From Bacteroides sp. (GTDB taxonomy: Bacteria > Bacteroidota > Bacteroidia > Bacteroidales > Bacteroidaceae), in the NCBI GenBank assembly GCA_015060765.1, contig SUXW01000015.1, forward strand, positions 1 to 64,000: a stretch of 64,000 bases of DNA. The letters are read 5' to 3'. The translations under genes and the position numbers were made by a program. How positions within the stretch are numbered: position 1 is the first letter of the stretch; every line of letters begins with the position of its first letter. This document shows positions 36,405 to 44,952 of this stretch, piece by piece. Under the pieces are notes generated by a model that had not been told where the DNA came from, searched no databases, and saw nothing but the letters and a program-made list of their open reading frames with translations.

Positions 36405-37511
36405 ATGAGAAGAAGCTGTTTCTTGATTGGATTGTTGATGTTGTCTTGTTCCTTGGTTTGGGGGACAAGCGGATTTTCTACGCTCAAATTGAAAGCAATA
36501 GCTTCTTCTTTATCTTTACCAGGATTGGACACTTTGTCGACAGGAGAATATTTTCATTTTTCTTATAAGAAACGTCCTTTGTCTGTTCGCATCAATCGTT
36601 GGAATGAAGTGGAACATATTGGATTGAAATTGTTTCATTCGTCTGTTAAGGATAATAAACCATTGTCTGTATATGATTTTATAGAGCGTTATTTGTTGGA
36701 CTTGGATTTAAATAAAGGAACGGAACAAGCCATTCGTCTGGGATTTAATCATGTTTCTTTTTTAGTCGGTGATGGTGACACCGTTTTTGATTTTGATGGT
36801 ACAGAAGAATTTGAATGTTCAATGGAAGCGTTTCGAACGTGTCATGTTGAATGGAAAAGAATGGGGCAAACAATTTTGGCTATGTCATTTGATTTGGATT
36901 ATCAAATGTTGTCTGGATGTAATATTGTAGAATTAGAGCGGAATTATTTGCAAAAGTTGAAGCATTATGAGGCTTTACTCCCAAATGATTTTTATGAATA
37001 CGATTTTCCTCAAAAGGAAAAATATCACGTTGTCCGGGGAACAACTTTCATGTTGGATGCAATTAGGAATGATTTGTATTTCAAGAAAGGAGAAGCATGG
37101 TCTCTTTTATCGGATACTTTAAAACCTGTTCAAAGTATTTCAAACGCAATGATTTCCAGAAATGTAATCGGTGATTATGACTTGTTGGTTACTCTTGATC
37201 TCTATGGTTATAGAACAGAACAAGTGAAGGTAAAGTTGGATGATTGGTTAGGATTGTGTGAAGAAGAAGGGTGTGTTGCTTATTTTGGCTTAAAAGAGAA
37301 ATTAGTTGATGGTTATACAGGTACGGTATTTATGACTAATGAAAAATGTGGATATATTCATATTTTGAGTGTAAAATTCCCTATGGAGAATTTGCATAAG
37401 AAGAGAGGAGACATTGAAGGAAGAATGTTCGTATATGTCCCCTTGCATAATGTAAGTGAGCATTTTTTTTATCAAACAGGTTATAAAAGGATTGGCAATG
37501 AAAAGGAATAG
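36405..37511 (+). CDS. exported protein of unknown function in tubulin-like cluster
   Basis: This 368-residue protein has an N-terminal signal sequence (RRSCFLIGLLMLSCSLVWG); Cys15 within it could make it a lipoprotein, though the lipobox is not canonical. The mature part is mixed alpha/beta with no motif I recognise and has no further TM helices. It starts 7 bases after the zinc-ribbon/Ig-like gene and overlaps the next gene by 14 bases, so it belongs to the same operon. Base composition is AT-rich, like the other small genes of the cluster. Confidence 0.65.
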   Translation: MRRSCFLIGLLMLSCSLVWGTSGFSTLKLKAIASSLSLPGLDTLSTGEYFHFSYKKRPLSVRINRWNEVEHIGLKLFHSSVKDNKPLSVYDFIERYLLDLDLNKGTEQAIRLGFNHVSFLVGDGDTVFDFDGTEEFECSMEAFRTCHVEWKRMGQTILAMSFDLDYQMLSGCNIVELERNYLQKLKHYEALLPNDFYEYDFPQKEKYHVVRGTTFMLDAIRNDLYFKKGEAWSLLSDTLKPVQSISNAMISRNVIGDYDLLVTLDLYGYRTEQVKVKLDDWLGLCEEEGCVAYFGLKEKLVDGYTGTVFMTNEKCGYIHILSVKFPMENLHKKRGDIEGRMFVYVPLHNVSEHFFYQTGYKRIGNEKE

Positions 37512-38220
37512 ATATGTAATGATAATTGTTTTGGCGCTTGCCTGTATGGTACAAGTTTTTGCCCAACAGTTAGATGACAAAAAAAATGAAATTGTAAGAA
37601 TAAAAAAGAGTTCGTTTTATCTTTATGCTGAAACCACAATGGCAGATAAAGAAGAAGCGATGGAAACAGCTTTACAATCGTTGCAGTCAGAAGTGCAGAA
37701 CTGGGTAGCAGAAAAGAAAAAAAGGAAGGAACTTGCTTCTGATTTAATTATTACTAATATCGAGCAATTTTCAGAGGCTTTGGAACTACCACGAGGAAAT
37801 ATGTACAGGGCTTTCGTCTATGTAAAGAAGTCAGATGTTTTGGTCTCTAATAATACGTTAGTAACGAATATGCCTTCTAAGGTTGAAGAATCTGATGGCT
37901 TAAATAGTTCATATGTTATGATTCCTTCAACAAAAGTGGAACAACCGGAACATATTCAACGTTTATTGGCATTGAAAAAGTATGACGAGGTGAAACCTTT
38001 TTTGGATGCGATGAAAAGTGAAGGAAAAGTTTTGGAATATGCTCGATATGCCAAATTGTCTCAACCGGAAGATTATATTCTCATTATCTATAATCAACAG
38101 GCTGAAGTGGAAGCCATTTTATCTGATGGTGAAGAGAGAATCAACTTGAGAACGAATTTGCCGGATGGAGTTGCTAATTATAGAGGTAGAGGAGCTATTG
38201 GTGTGAAATTTAATGAGTAA
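37498..38220 (+). CDS. exported protein of unknown function in tubulin-like cluster
   Basis: The product is 240 residues when started at the ATG at 37498, which gives a clean signal peptide (RNRYVMIIVLALACMVQVFA). A longer reading from a GTG at 37456 would precede this signal. The middle contains a charged helical stretch (MADKEEAMETALQSLQSEV to EKKKRKE, about residues 45-85). I recognise no family. It overlaps the upstream gene by 14 bases and precedes the next by 5. Confidence 0.65.
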   Translation: MKRNRYVMIIVLALACMVQVFAQQLDDKKNEIVRIKKSSFYLYAETTMADKEEAMETALQSLQSEVQNWVAEKKKRKELASDLIITNIEQFSEALELPRGNMYRAFVYVKKSDVLVSNNTLVTNMPSKVEESDGLNSSYVMIPSTKVEQPEHIQRLLALKKYDEVKPFLDAMKSEGKVLEYARYAKLSQPEDYILIIYNQQAEVEAILSDGEERINLRTNLPDGVANYRGRGAIGVKFNE

Positions 38221-38225
38221 TTGAT

Positions 38226-39239
38226 ATGATGAAGAAGTATATGTTATTCGTCCTCTTTTTAATAAGTGGATTGTTGAATGGGAAAACTCAAGAAGTGTCT
38301 GTAACTATAACAACGGATGAGTGGTATACAAAAGGACGTTCTGTTATTGACAAGATGGAATATAATCTGTCGAAAGTATTGAGTGAGATAAATCGGGCAC
38401 AAAGAGAGAATCGTCCGTTAAATATTGTGGGGCTTGATTTGGATGCCTTTGCGCGAGATGCATTGACCATGCTTTGGGCAAATGTCCATTTCTATTGTGA
38501 TGATACAGAGGTGGTAGAACGTTGTTGGGTTTTTGATGACGGAAAAGAATATATGGTTAGTCATATTCCTTTAATCATAGAAGTAGAAGGAGAAAGTTTT
38601 GGTAATGGTGTGTATCAGGAAGCTGTTGTTGATTTTGATGCTTCTGGACGAATTACGGATTTCCGTTTTTCATTGGATGCTCAATTATCAGAAAGTATGA
38701 AAAATTGTGGTAGTGTGGTAGATGCGGAAAGACGTATTAGGATTTTAGCATATTGTGAACGTTTTCGAACAGCTTATAATACGAAGGATATGCCTTTCCT
38801 GGAACAGGTCTTTAGTGACGATGCATTGATTATTACAGGAAAAGTAGGGATGGTAAAAGCTCCTGATAGTCCTTATAGTACCATGAAAGTTACTTATAAA
38901 AAACAGACTAAACAGGAATATTTGACAAATTTGAAACGTGCTTTCATGAGAAACAAATGGATAGATGTGAAATTCAGTGAAATCGGCGAACATGGTGAAG
39001 AGGGGGGATGCGCTGGCATTACACGTTCTAAAGTAAATCCAAATATGTATGGCGTTCGTCTGTTCCAAGAATGGAAATCATCTAATTATAGTGATACAGG
39101 CTATTTATTCTTGTTGTGGGATTTTGCCGATGAAAATCAACCGGTTATCCATGTTCGTACTTGGCAGCCAGATTGGGTCGGTGGAGTACGTCAACAACCG
39201 GATGATGATATATCCACATTAGGAGCATTTGATTTGTAA
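38226..39239 (+). CDS. exported protein with possible NTF2-like domain, tubulin-like cluster
   Basis: This 337-residue protein has a signal peptide (residues 1-21). The C-terminal half (about 175-320) has the layout of an NTF2/SnoaL-like fold: a helix with RFRTAYNTKDMPFLEQVFSDDALIITG, then beta strands ending in YLFLLWDF and VIHVRTWQP. Such domains often bind small ligands or act as dimerisation modules in the periplasm. Function unknown. It starts 5 bases after the preceding gene. Confidence 0.65.
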   Translation: MMKKYMLFVLFLISGLLNGKTQEVSVTITTDEWYTKGRSVIDKMEYNLSKVLSEINRAQRENRPLNIVGLDLDAFARDALTMLWANVHFYCDDTEVVERCWVFDDGKEYMVSHIPLIIEVEGESFGNGVYQEAVVDFDASGRITDFRFSLDAQLSESMKNCGSVVDAERRIRILAYCERFRTAYNTKDMPFLEQVFSDDALIITGKVGMVKAPDSPYSTMKVTYKKQTKQEYLTNLKRAFMRNKWIDVKFSEIGEHGEEGGCAGITRSKVNPNMYGVRLFQEWKSSNYSDTGYLFLLWDFADENQPVIHVRTWQPDWVGGVRQQPDDDISTLGAFDL

Positions 39240-39259
39240 TAAAAAGGTTGAAATTAGTT

Positions 39260-40834
39260 ATGAGAAAAATATTATTTGTATTGTTTATTGCATTAATATC
39301 TTTAACTACATATGCTCAATCGGAGTATATTTCGAGTAGTAGAGTAGTAGATGCAGATCGATTTGAAAATTTGGAAAATGATGGTGGTCTTCTTCTTTTG
39401 TCAGTTCATAATGATTTGGTAATTAATGTAACCAATGCGAACAAAAAGGTAAAAATAGAGAATAGAGGGAAAAATGTGGAAGGTATGTATGAATACTACA
39501 TTATTGTTGATTCAGAAGATACCCGTACACCTAAAGTGGAGGTTTCTCGTAGAGGAAGTGTGTATAAAACAGAATTTGTTCAGGCTGTAAAACCAGACTT
39601 CTTGATTGCATATCGGTTGGAAGAGGTGATGAACCCTATCCGTTTGGATAATCAAACGAGGCCGAATGATGCTCGTTTGAATGCGGAAGAAGCAGAGTTG
39701 GAATTTACGACAACGATTAAAAATCTGCAAGTCCTTGTAAATCCTGAATTAGGTGCTAAAATAGAAACCAAAATAAGTCCTTCGGACAATAATATTACAA
39801 TAACAACTGTTATAATACAGGTCTCAGTCATTCGGGATGCGGAGAAAAACATGAATGTCGCACAAAAAGATTTTGAAAGCCATGAAAAATGGTTAGAGGA
39901 TGCTAAAGATAAAGCTACAGATGCAGATTGGGATAAATTAGATGAATTGGAGAAGCGAAGTGAAGAAAGTGCAGCCTTTTATCGGAATTTGATGAGTGTG
40001 GAAATTTTCGGTGAAGGAACTAATCAATTATCTATCGACATTAGTGATTTGGGACCACGATCCAAAAAATGCTATGCAGTTTTGCCTTTGACCATTGAAA
40101 AGGAAATATTTAGAACAGAGTGTAGTGTTCGGGTGAATGAAGGTGGAAAACTTTTTGGTATGCGTAAATATAAAGAAGCTAAAGAGGCTTATATGAGTGC
40201 TTTGAAAGCAGAAGGCGCTACTGCAGAAATAAAGCCAACCATACAAACTTCTGTTTCTTTATGTGATTCTTGTATGATGTATGAGAATCTAGCGGCAAAA
40301 TCTATAAAAAAAATAGGTGAATTAAGAAAAGTTGGTTTAGCAACGCAAGAAGAGGTGGCAAGATATGCTTCTGCTGCGATTGAATTTATGCAGGTTTTGA
40401 ACATGTATAATCCTTGTGACTTTTATCAAGAACGAATCGAAAAACTGGATAATATGATAGCAGGAATGCCTTTGAAGGTTTTGTTTACTATTGTTGAATG
40501 GAAAACTTTACGAGAGGGGCTTAGTATTTCGGATGTGGAAATTTGGGCATATAATGGTAAGGAGCAAATTACATCCTCGGTATTTTCTTCCAGTAGAAAA
40601 TTTAAAAAGATTGTAGAGAAACAAGGATTAGATTATAGACAAGTAGGAATATCCGATTCTCAAGGGAAAGTGGAAGTAGAACTGGATAGGAAAAATCTCC
40701 CTAAAGGTTTTGTGTTTCGTCCCAAAGAAAGAAAGGATGTCAAAGTCAATTATATAGATATGAAAGACTTGATGAGACAAGCTGTTGGTACGTTTATGGA
40801 AAAACGTTTTCGCTTAAAGATGTATACAAAATAA
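39260..40834 (+). CDS. exported protein with helical/TPR-like middle, tubulin-like cluster
   Basis: The product is 524 residues from the ATG at 39260 (a TTG at 39248 is a weaker alternative), with a signal peptide ending TYAQS. The N-terminal 190 residues are beta-rich. A charged, possibly coiled-coil stretch lies near 200-245 (ESHEKWLEDAKDKATDADWD). A TPR-like repeat follows near 300 (GMRKYKEAKEAYMSALKAEG), and a C-terminal beta domain near 425-510 resembles carboxypeptidase-regulatory or Ig-like folds. It may be a periplasmic scaffold. No close family is recognised. Confidence 0.65.
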   Translation: MRKILFVLFIALISLTTYAQSEYISSSRVVDADRFENLENDGGLLLLSVHNDLVINVTNANKKVKIENRGKNVEGMYEYYIIVDSEDTRTPKVEVSRRGSVYKTEFVQAVKPDFLIAYRLEEVMNPIRLDNQTRPNDARLNAEEAELEFTTTIKNLQVLVNPELGAKIETKISPSDNNITITTVIIQVSVIRDAEKNMNVAQKDFESHEKWLEDAKDKATDADWDKLDELEKRSEESAAFYRNLMSVEIFGEGTNQLSIDISDLGPRSKKCYAVLPLTIEKEIFRTECSVRVNEGGKLFGMRKYKEAKEAYMSALKAEGATAEIKPTIQTSVSLCDSCMMYENLAAKSIKKIGELRKVGLATQEEVARYASAAIEFMQVLNMYNPCDFYQERIEKLDNMIAGMPLKVLFTIVEWKTLREGLSISDVEIWAYNGKEQITSSVFSSSRKFKKIVEKQGLDYRQVGISDSQGKVEVELDRKNLPKGFVFRPKERKDVKVNYIDMKDLMRQAVGTFMEKRFRLKMYTK

Positions 40835-40862
40835 TTGATGTTTAATATAAAAATGTAATGAA

Positions 40863-41615
40863 ATGAAAAGTTTAATTCTAAAAGCATTTGTGTTGATGGC
40901 AGTTTTGTCATTGAGCTCAGAAGGAGTGATGGCTCAGGGATTTTTGAAAAAATTGAAGAAAAGTGTTGAGTCAGTGACATCAACAAGTACTTCTGAAGAA
41001 CAATCAAAGCAAGAGCAACCAGCAGATAGTGTAGATGTGAAAGATTTGTTAGCGAATCCACCGGCCTATTCTATTAAAAAGGTTGTGCTGACTGATGAAA
41101 ACGGAGAAAAGATAATGAATGAAGATGGTACTGTGAAATATCATTATTTAGTGATAGATGATAATACAGGTAAAGCTTGTACGGCAGAACATTCAAAGAA
41201 AATAGTAAATGCACGTTTAAAATCTTATGGAAAAATATTGGCAAAAGTTGGCTCTGGTGCTGCTATCGGTGCATTGGGAGGATTGTTACAGAAAGATAAA
41301 AAAGCAGCCATAAAAGGAGCAGCAATTGGTGCTGCAACTGGGATATTGGCTTCAGGAGATGATATCAAACAAATTAAAAAGCTGAATAAATCATTAAAGG
41401 CATACAAAAAACAGTTGGAAATTTATCAGAAGACTTTTACGGAAGAGGGTACTCCAATTGATGCAAGTATAAATTTGGCAGATGTAGAGGGCATTGATTT
41501 TACTGAGGCTGAAGTGTTGACAAAGAGTGCGGCTGATGTTAGGGCAGAACTAGCAGAATCAAATACAGAGTCTGAATCATTGGAAGATGTGGATTTGGAT
41601 GAAGCAATTGGTTAA
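40863..41615 (+). CDS. exported glycine-zipper protein, tubulin-like cluster
   Basis: This 250-residue protein has a signal peptide (about 1-25, ending VMAQ). Its central region GSGAAIGALGGLLQ (about 127-140), then KGAAIGAATGILASG (about 148-162), forms two glycine-zipper helices, a motif found in membrane-embedding and pore-forming proteins. Flanking parts are highly charged, with an acidic C-terminal tail (ESLEDVDLDEAIG). It could insert in or tether to the outer membrane. Function unknown. It starts 28 bases after the previous gene. Confidence 0.65.
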   Translation: MKSLILKAFVLMAVLSLSSEGVMAQGFLKKLKKSVESVTSTSTSEEQSKQEQPADSVDVKDLLANPPAYSIKKVVLTDENGEKIMNEDGTVKYHYLVIDDNTGKACTAEHSKKIVNARLKSYGKILAKVGSGAAIGALGGLLQKDKKAAIKGAAIGAATGILASGDDIKQIKKLNKSLKAYKKQLEIYQKTFTEEGTPIDASINLADVEGIDFTEAEVLTKSAADVRAELAESNTESESLEDVDLDEAIG

Positions 41616-41642
41616 TATCTATTCATTCTTATCTCCTTGGGC

Positions 41643-42350
41643 ATGAATGTTTTATCATATTTGAAGAAAATACCAGAATTTTCAGATTCAAATTTTATAA
41701 AAGCAAGTTATGTTTGTGGTGGTATCTTGTTTGCTATAGTTCTATTTTTTATATACGAAATTTTTACAGCTGCAGATTTTGGAATTAGTATAGAATGGAA
41801 CATTTTTGAATCGGCATGGTTTGGTATCCTTTTCCCAATCGGCCTTGTTCTTGCAATCGTTAATTGGGGCAAGTTCGGTCATTGGGGTGGGCAACCTTAT
41901 AATGTATACCAAGATGGTTATGGCAAAAAATATGTGGAGAAAAACAATGATTTAATTGACAACTTGTTTTCTCATATATTATTACCATTGTTAGGACATT
42001 TTATGATAGAACCAGCGTTATATGCTTGCATTATATATTATCCATTAATGTGTGTGTTTGCCTTGCTTGATGTTATATTGCCTTATGCTATATCTTTATT
42101 GTTGTTAGTATTGTCTGTTGGTGTACTTATGAGTAGCCGTTATTTTATGCAAATGCGTTATCGCTCTTTGGTAATTGTCTGTATAACAGTTTTTGTTGGT
42201 GGTGGGTTGTTATGGGCTTCTATTAATATGAAGCAAACGAAAGTCTCTCAAACGATAGCTACGGAACAGGTAAATATCCATGAGGAGGATGATATGTTTA
42301 ATGATCAAGATTCCAAACCAGTAGAAATAGATGATATGTTTAATGATTAA
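41643..42350 (+). CDS. polytopic membrane protein with DDMFND tail, last gene of the cluster
   Basis: The protein is 235 residues from the ATG at 41643, with about four to five TM segments (around 20-40, 50-75, 105-150 and 165-190). Its C-terminal cytosolic or periplasmic tail carries the acidic motif DDMFND twice, the second copy at the very end. Short repeated tails of this kind often bind a partner protein. No family is recognised. It closes the nine-gene run, and a hairpin terminator follows. Confidence 0.65.
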   Translation: MNVLSYLKKIPEFSDSNFIKASYVCGGILFAIVLFFIYEIFTAADFGISIEWNIFESAWFGILFPIGLVLAIVNWGKFGHWGGQPYNVYQDGYGKKYVEKNNDLIDNLFSHILLPLLGHFMIEPALYACIIYYPLMCVFALLDVILPYAISLLLLVLSVGVLMSSRYFMQMRYRSLVIVCITVFVGGGLLWASINMKQTKVSQTIATEQVNIHEEDDMFNDQDSKPVEIDDMFND

Positions 42351-42459
42351 CCTATTAGCTGAAATAATTGTATTGATTGCATTTACGTGTAGGTGTAAAA
42401 TTATTGGGGAGTGGAAAATGATATTATAACAGGAAATATATTTGAAGAATAGATAATGT

Positions 42460-42501
42460 AAGAAGAGTAGAAAGAGGATTAATTGTTTTTCTGCTCTTCT
42501 T
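42460..42501. terminator. terminator between the cluster and hemW
   Basis: AAGAAGAGTAGAAA (42460-42473) pairs with TTTCTGCTCTTCTT (42488-42501) with one wobble. It lies between the convergent cluster and hemW, so it could serve both strands. Confidence 0.7.
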
Positions 42502-42533
42502 AATTTGTATGGATTTTTACGACTCGTTTGTTG

Positions 42534-43664
42534 TTATTCTATCCATAACAGATCACTCATGATTCCATCGGAAACAAAGATACCTTTGGAAGTAAGTCTT
42601 AAAGTGTTGTCTTTGATTTCCAATAAGCCTTGTTCCATATGCGATTTGGCCATGCGTAGACAATAATGATATAGCTTGTCTCCGTAATTGGATTTTAAAA
42701 AGGAGAGAGGCATTCCCCAACAGGTTCGAATGCTTGTTATTACAAAATCGTTGTAACGGGTATATAAGTCCAATTCTTCTATTTCAAAAATGGGTGCCCC
42801 TTTGCTGATACCATTCATATATTCGTCTAACGAAGCAATGTTCCATTGACGGGAAGTGCCATTGAAGGAATGGGCAGAGGGACCACAACCTACATAGTTC
42901 TTGCCTGTCCAATAACTGGAATTGTGTCGTGAATGAAATCCAGGCAGAGAGAAATTGGAGATTTCGTAATGCTCGTATCCCGCTTCGTTTAAAGTGTTGA
43001 TTAGCGTATGGAAGAAATGAAGGCTTAGGTCTTCGTTTGTTTCTTCTACTCGGTGCTGTTCCTTTAATTTCCACAAAGTAGTACCTTCTTCGTATATCAA
43101 ATGATAGGCAGAAATGTGTTCGGGATGCAGTTCTATGGCTTGCTTCAAGTCTTGCTCCCATCGCTCGGATGTTTCTCCCGGCAGACCATACATCAGATCG
43201 ATACTGATGTTATGAAAACCCGCTTCGCGACAACGATGATAGGCTTCGATGGCTTGTCGACCGGTATGCCGACGATGTAGTAGTTGTAGCGTATCCTCGT
43301 GGAAGGTTTGTATCCCTATACTCAACCTGTTGATAGGGAGCTGGCGAAGTTGGTTGATGTAATCAGATGTCAAATCATCAGGATTGGCTTCAAGGGTTAT
43401 TTCGGCCTCTTCCTTTACATTATATATATTATATATCTGGGTGAAAAGAATCTTCAGTTCTTCTTGTGATAATTGGGAGGGGGTTCCACCTCCCAAATAG
43501 ATGGTTTCAATGTCCTCTCCTTCCAGGTAATCTTTCCGCATTTTCAGTTCTTGACAGAGTGCTTGTACATATTCCGATGTCTTCTCGCTACAGGTGGTGG
43601 AGAAGAAGTCGCAATAAACACATCTGCGCTTGCAGAAGGGGATATGTAGATAAATGCCGGCCAT
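42534..43664 (-). CDS. hemW: HemW, radical SAM haem chaperone (coproporphyrinogen III oxidase-like)
   Basis: The 376-residue radical SAM protein has the iron-sulfur motif CKRRCVYCDF (Cys11, Cys15, Cys18) and the GGGTPS motif. It is shorter than HemN (about 450 residues) and lacks HemN's N-terminal extension, which points to HemW; members bind haem and deliver it to respiratory proteins rather than oxidising coproporphyrinogen. Older annotation as oxygen-independent coproporphyrinogen oxidase is a common misnaming. It is preceded on the same strand, 3 bases away, by the LOG-family gene. Confidence 0.9.
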   Translation of the reverse strand: MAGIYLHIPFCKRRCVYCDFFSTTCSEKTSEYVQALCQELKMRKDYLEGEDIETIYLGGGTPSQLSQEELKILFTQIYNIYNVKEEAEITLEANPDDLTSDYINQLRQLPINRLSIGIQTFHEDTLQLLHRRHTGRQAIEAYHRCREAGFHNISIDLMYGLPGETSERWEQDLKQAIELHPEHISAYHLIYEEGTTLWKLKEQHRVEETNEDLSLHFFHTLINTLNEAGYEHYEISNFSLPGFHSRHNSSYWTGKNYVGCGPSAHSFNGTSRQWNIASLDEYMNGISKGAPIFEIEELDLYTRYNDFVITSIRTCWGMPLSFLKSNYGDKLYHYCLRMAKSHMEQGLLEIKDNTLRLTSKGIFVSDGIMSDLLWIE

Positions 43665-43667
43665 GAA

Positions 43668-44723
43668 TTAGGAATTGCCAAATTTCAAAAGAACGTCTGT
43701 TATTTCTTCGATGGAATCGGAGAGAGTCAACAATAAATTCTTGTATTTCCCTTTGTCAATCAGATGTTGCATCAACGGCCATACTGGCATTTCCTTGCTC
43801 CAATATTCGATACCCATGAATATCATGGGACTGGCGTAACCGAAACTGAGGTAATGATTCTGTACGGCTTCTTGGAAAATTTCCTGCATGGTGCCTGCAC
43901 TACCGGGAGAATAGATGATTCCTCCCATGGCAATGGTTAGGATACTATCCTCGCGAATACTGTTGTCGAAGTATTTGGCAATGTGTGTAGCGAAGGGAGT
44001 CGAAGGTTCATGTCCATATAACCAGGTAGGGACGCCTAAACTCATGTAGTCTCCGTGTGGATACTTCTTCATGACTTGAAATGCACTTTCCAACCATAAA
44101 CGGTCTTTGAATGATGGCGCTTCTTGTAGTATGACAATGGCATCGTTGACTTCGGCTTCGGTTCTCCCGGCCATCCATGCTCCTAAATGAGTGGCTTCCA
44201 TGGCACCTGGTCCTCCTCCACTAACCATGAGACAACCTTTTTCTGTTAATGTCTTGCTGACCATTACAATTTGCCAATACGATTTTTCAGTGCGTAATAA
44301 TCCATGTCCTCCCATGATGCCAATTACTCGTTTCTCGTCAAAGTTGGATAGGAAATCGTACATGGCATCTGTCATGGAATGGTCATGAAGCGTGCGCCCC
44401 AATGTCTCCTTTATGTCAGTGGCACGTTTTCCTTTTTTCAAATAATGTTGGTATACAATACTGTCGTAAGAATCTTTATAAGATTCAGGTTTCCCTAATT
44501 GATATCCTGCATATAAATCATCTGCTGAATAAAGTTTGTTGCGGAATAAATTGAACGGCACTTGTAGCTCCGGTGCTTCAATCAGCTCCTTCAAAGTCTC
44601 GATTGCATCCGTTTGAATGATTTGGGGTGATGTTGCCTGTTTTTTTCTCTTTTTGATGTTTCCCATGGCTGCTTTTCGAGCATGGTAAGCTTCATATTGT
44701 TTTTCAAGGTAATTGTCTGCCAT
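43668..44723 (-). CDS. LOG-family (lysine-decarboxylase-like) Rossmann protein
   Basis: The product is 351 residues when started at the ATG at 44723; a longer reading from 44846 adds a non-conserved N-terminus. It contains the nucleotide-binding region MVSGGGPGAMEATHLGAWMAG and a variant of the LOG signature, SPGSAGTMQEIFQE, in place of the usual PGGxGTxxE. Canonical LOG enzymes release cytokinin-like bases from nucleoside monophosphates, and many bacterial members act as nucleotide phosphoribohydrolases. The Gly-to-Ser change may alter activity. It is encoded just upstream of hemW. Confidence 0.82.
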   Translation of the reverse strand: MADNYLEKQYEAYHARKAAMGNIKKRKKQATSPQIIQTDAIETLKELIEAPELQVPFNLFRNKLYSADDLYAGYQLGKPESYKDSYDSIVYQHYLKKGKRATDIKETLGRTLHDHSMTDAMYDFLSNFDEKRVIGIMGGHGLLRTEKSYWQIVMVSKTLTEKGCLMVSGGGPGAMEATHLGAWMAGRTEAEVNDAIVILQEAPSFKDRLWLESAFQVMKKYPHGDYMSLGVPTWLYGHEPSTPFATHIAKYFDNSIREDSILTIAMGGIIYSPGSAGTMQEIFQEAVQNHYLSFGYASPMIFMGIEYWSKEMPVWPLMQHLIDKGKYKNLLLTLSDSIEEITDVLLKFGNS

Positions 44724-44952
44724 AATTGATATTTTTAATTTGCGAATATACGTAAAAAGCAGAAAAGAATTGTAGTGTCTCTCTAATAAATGTATTTGTA
44801 ATATCTTAGTTTTTGATTTCTGCTGAAAAACATAGTTTAGTAACACACGCAGTTTCGTTGCTTTTTCGGGCTTTATTTTCTAATTTGCGCTCCGTTATTT
44901 TTAAGAGATATGAAAAGCATATCCAATTGTTAATAATTAAACCTTAGATATC

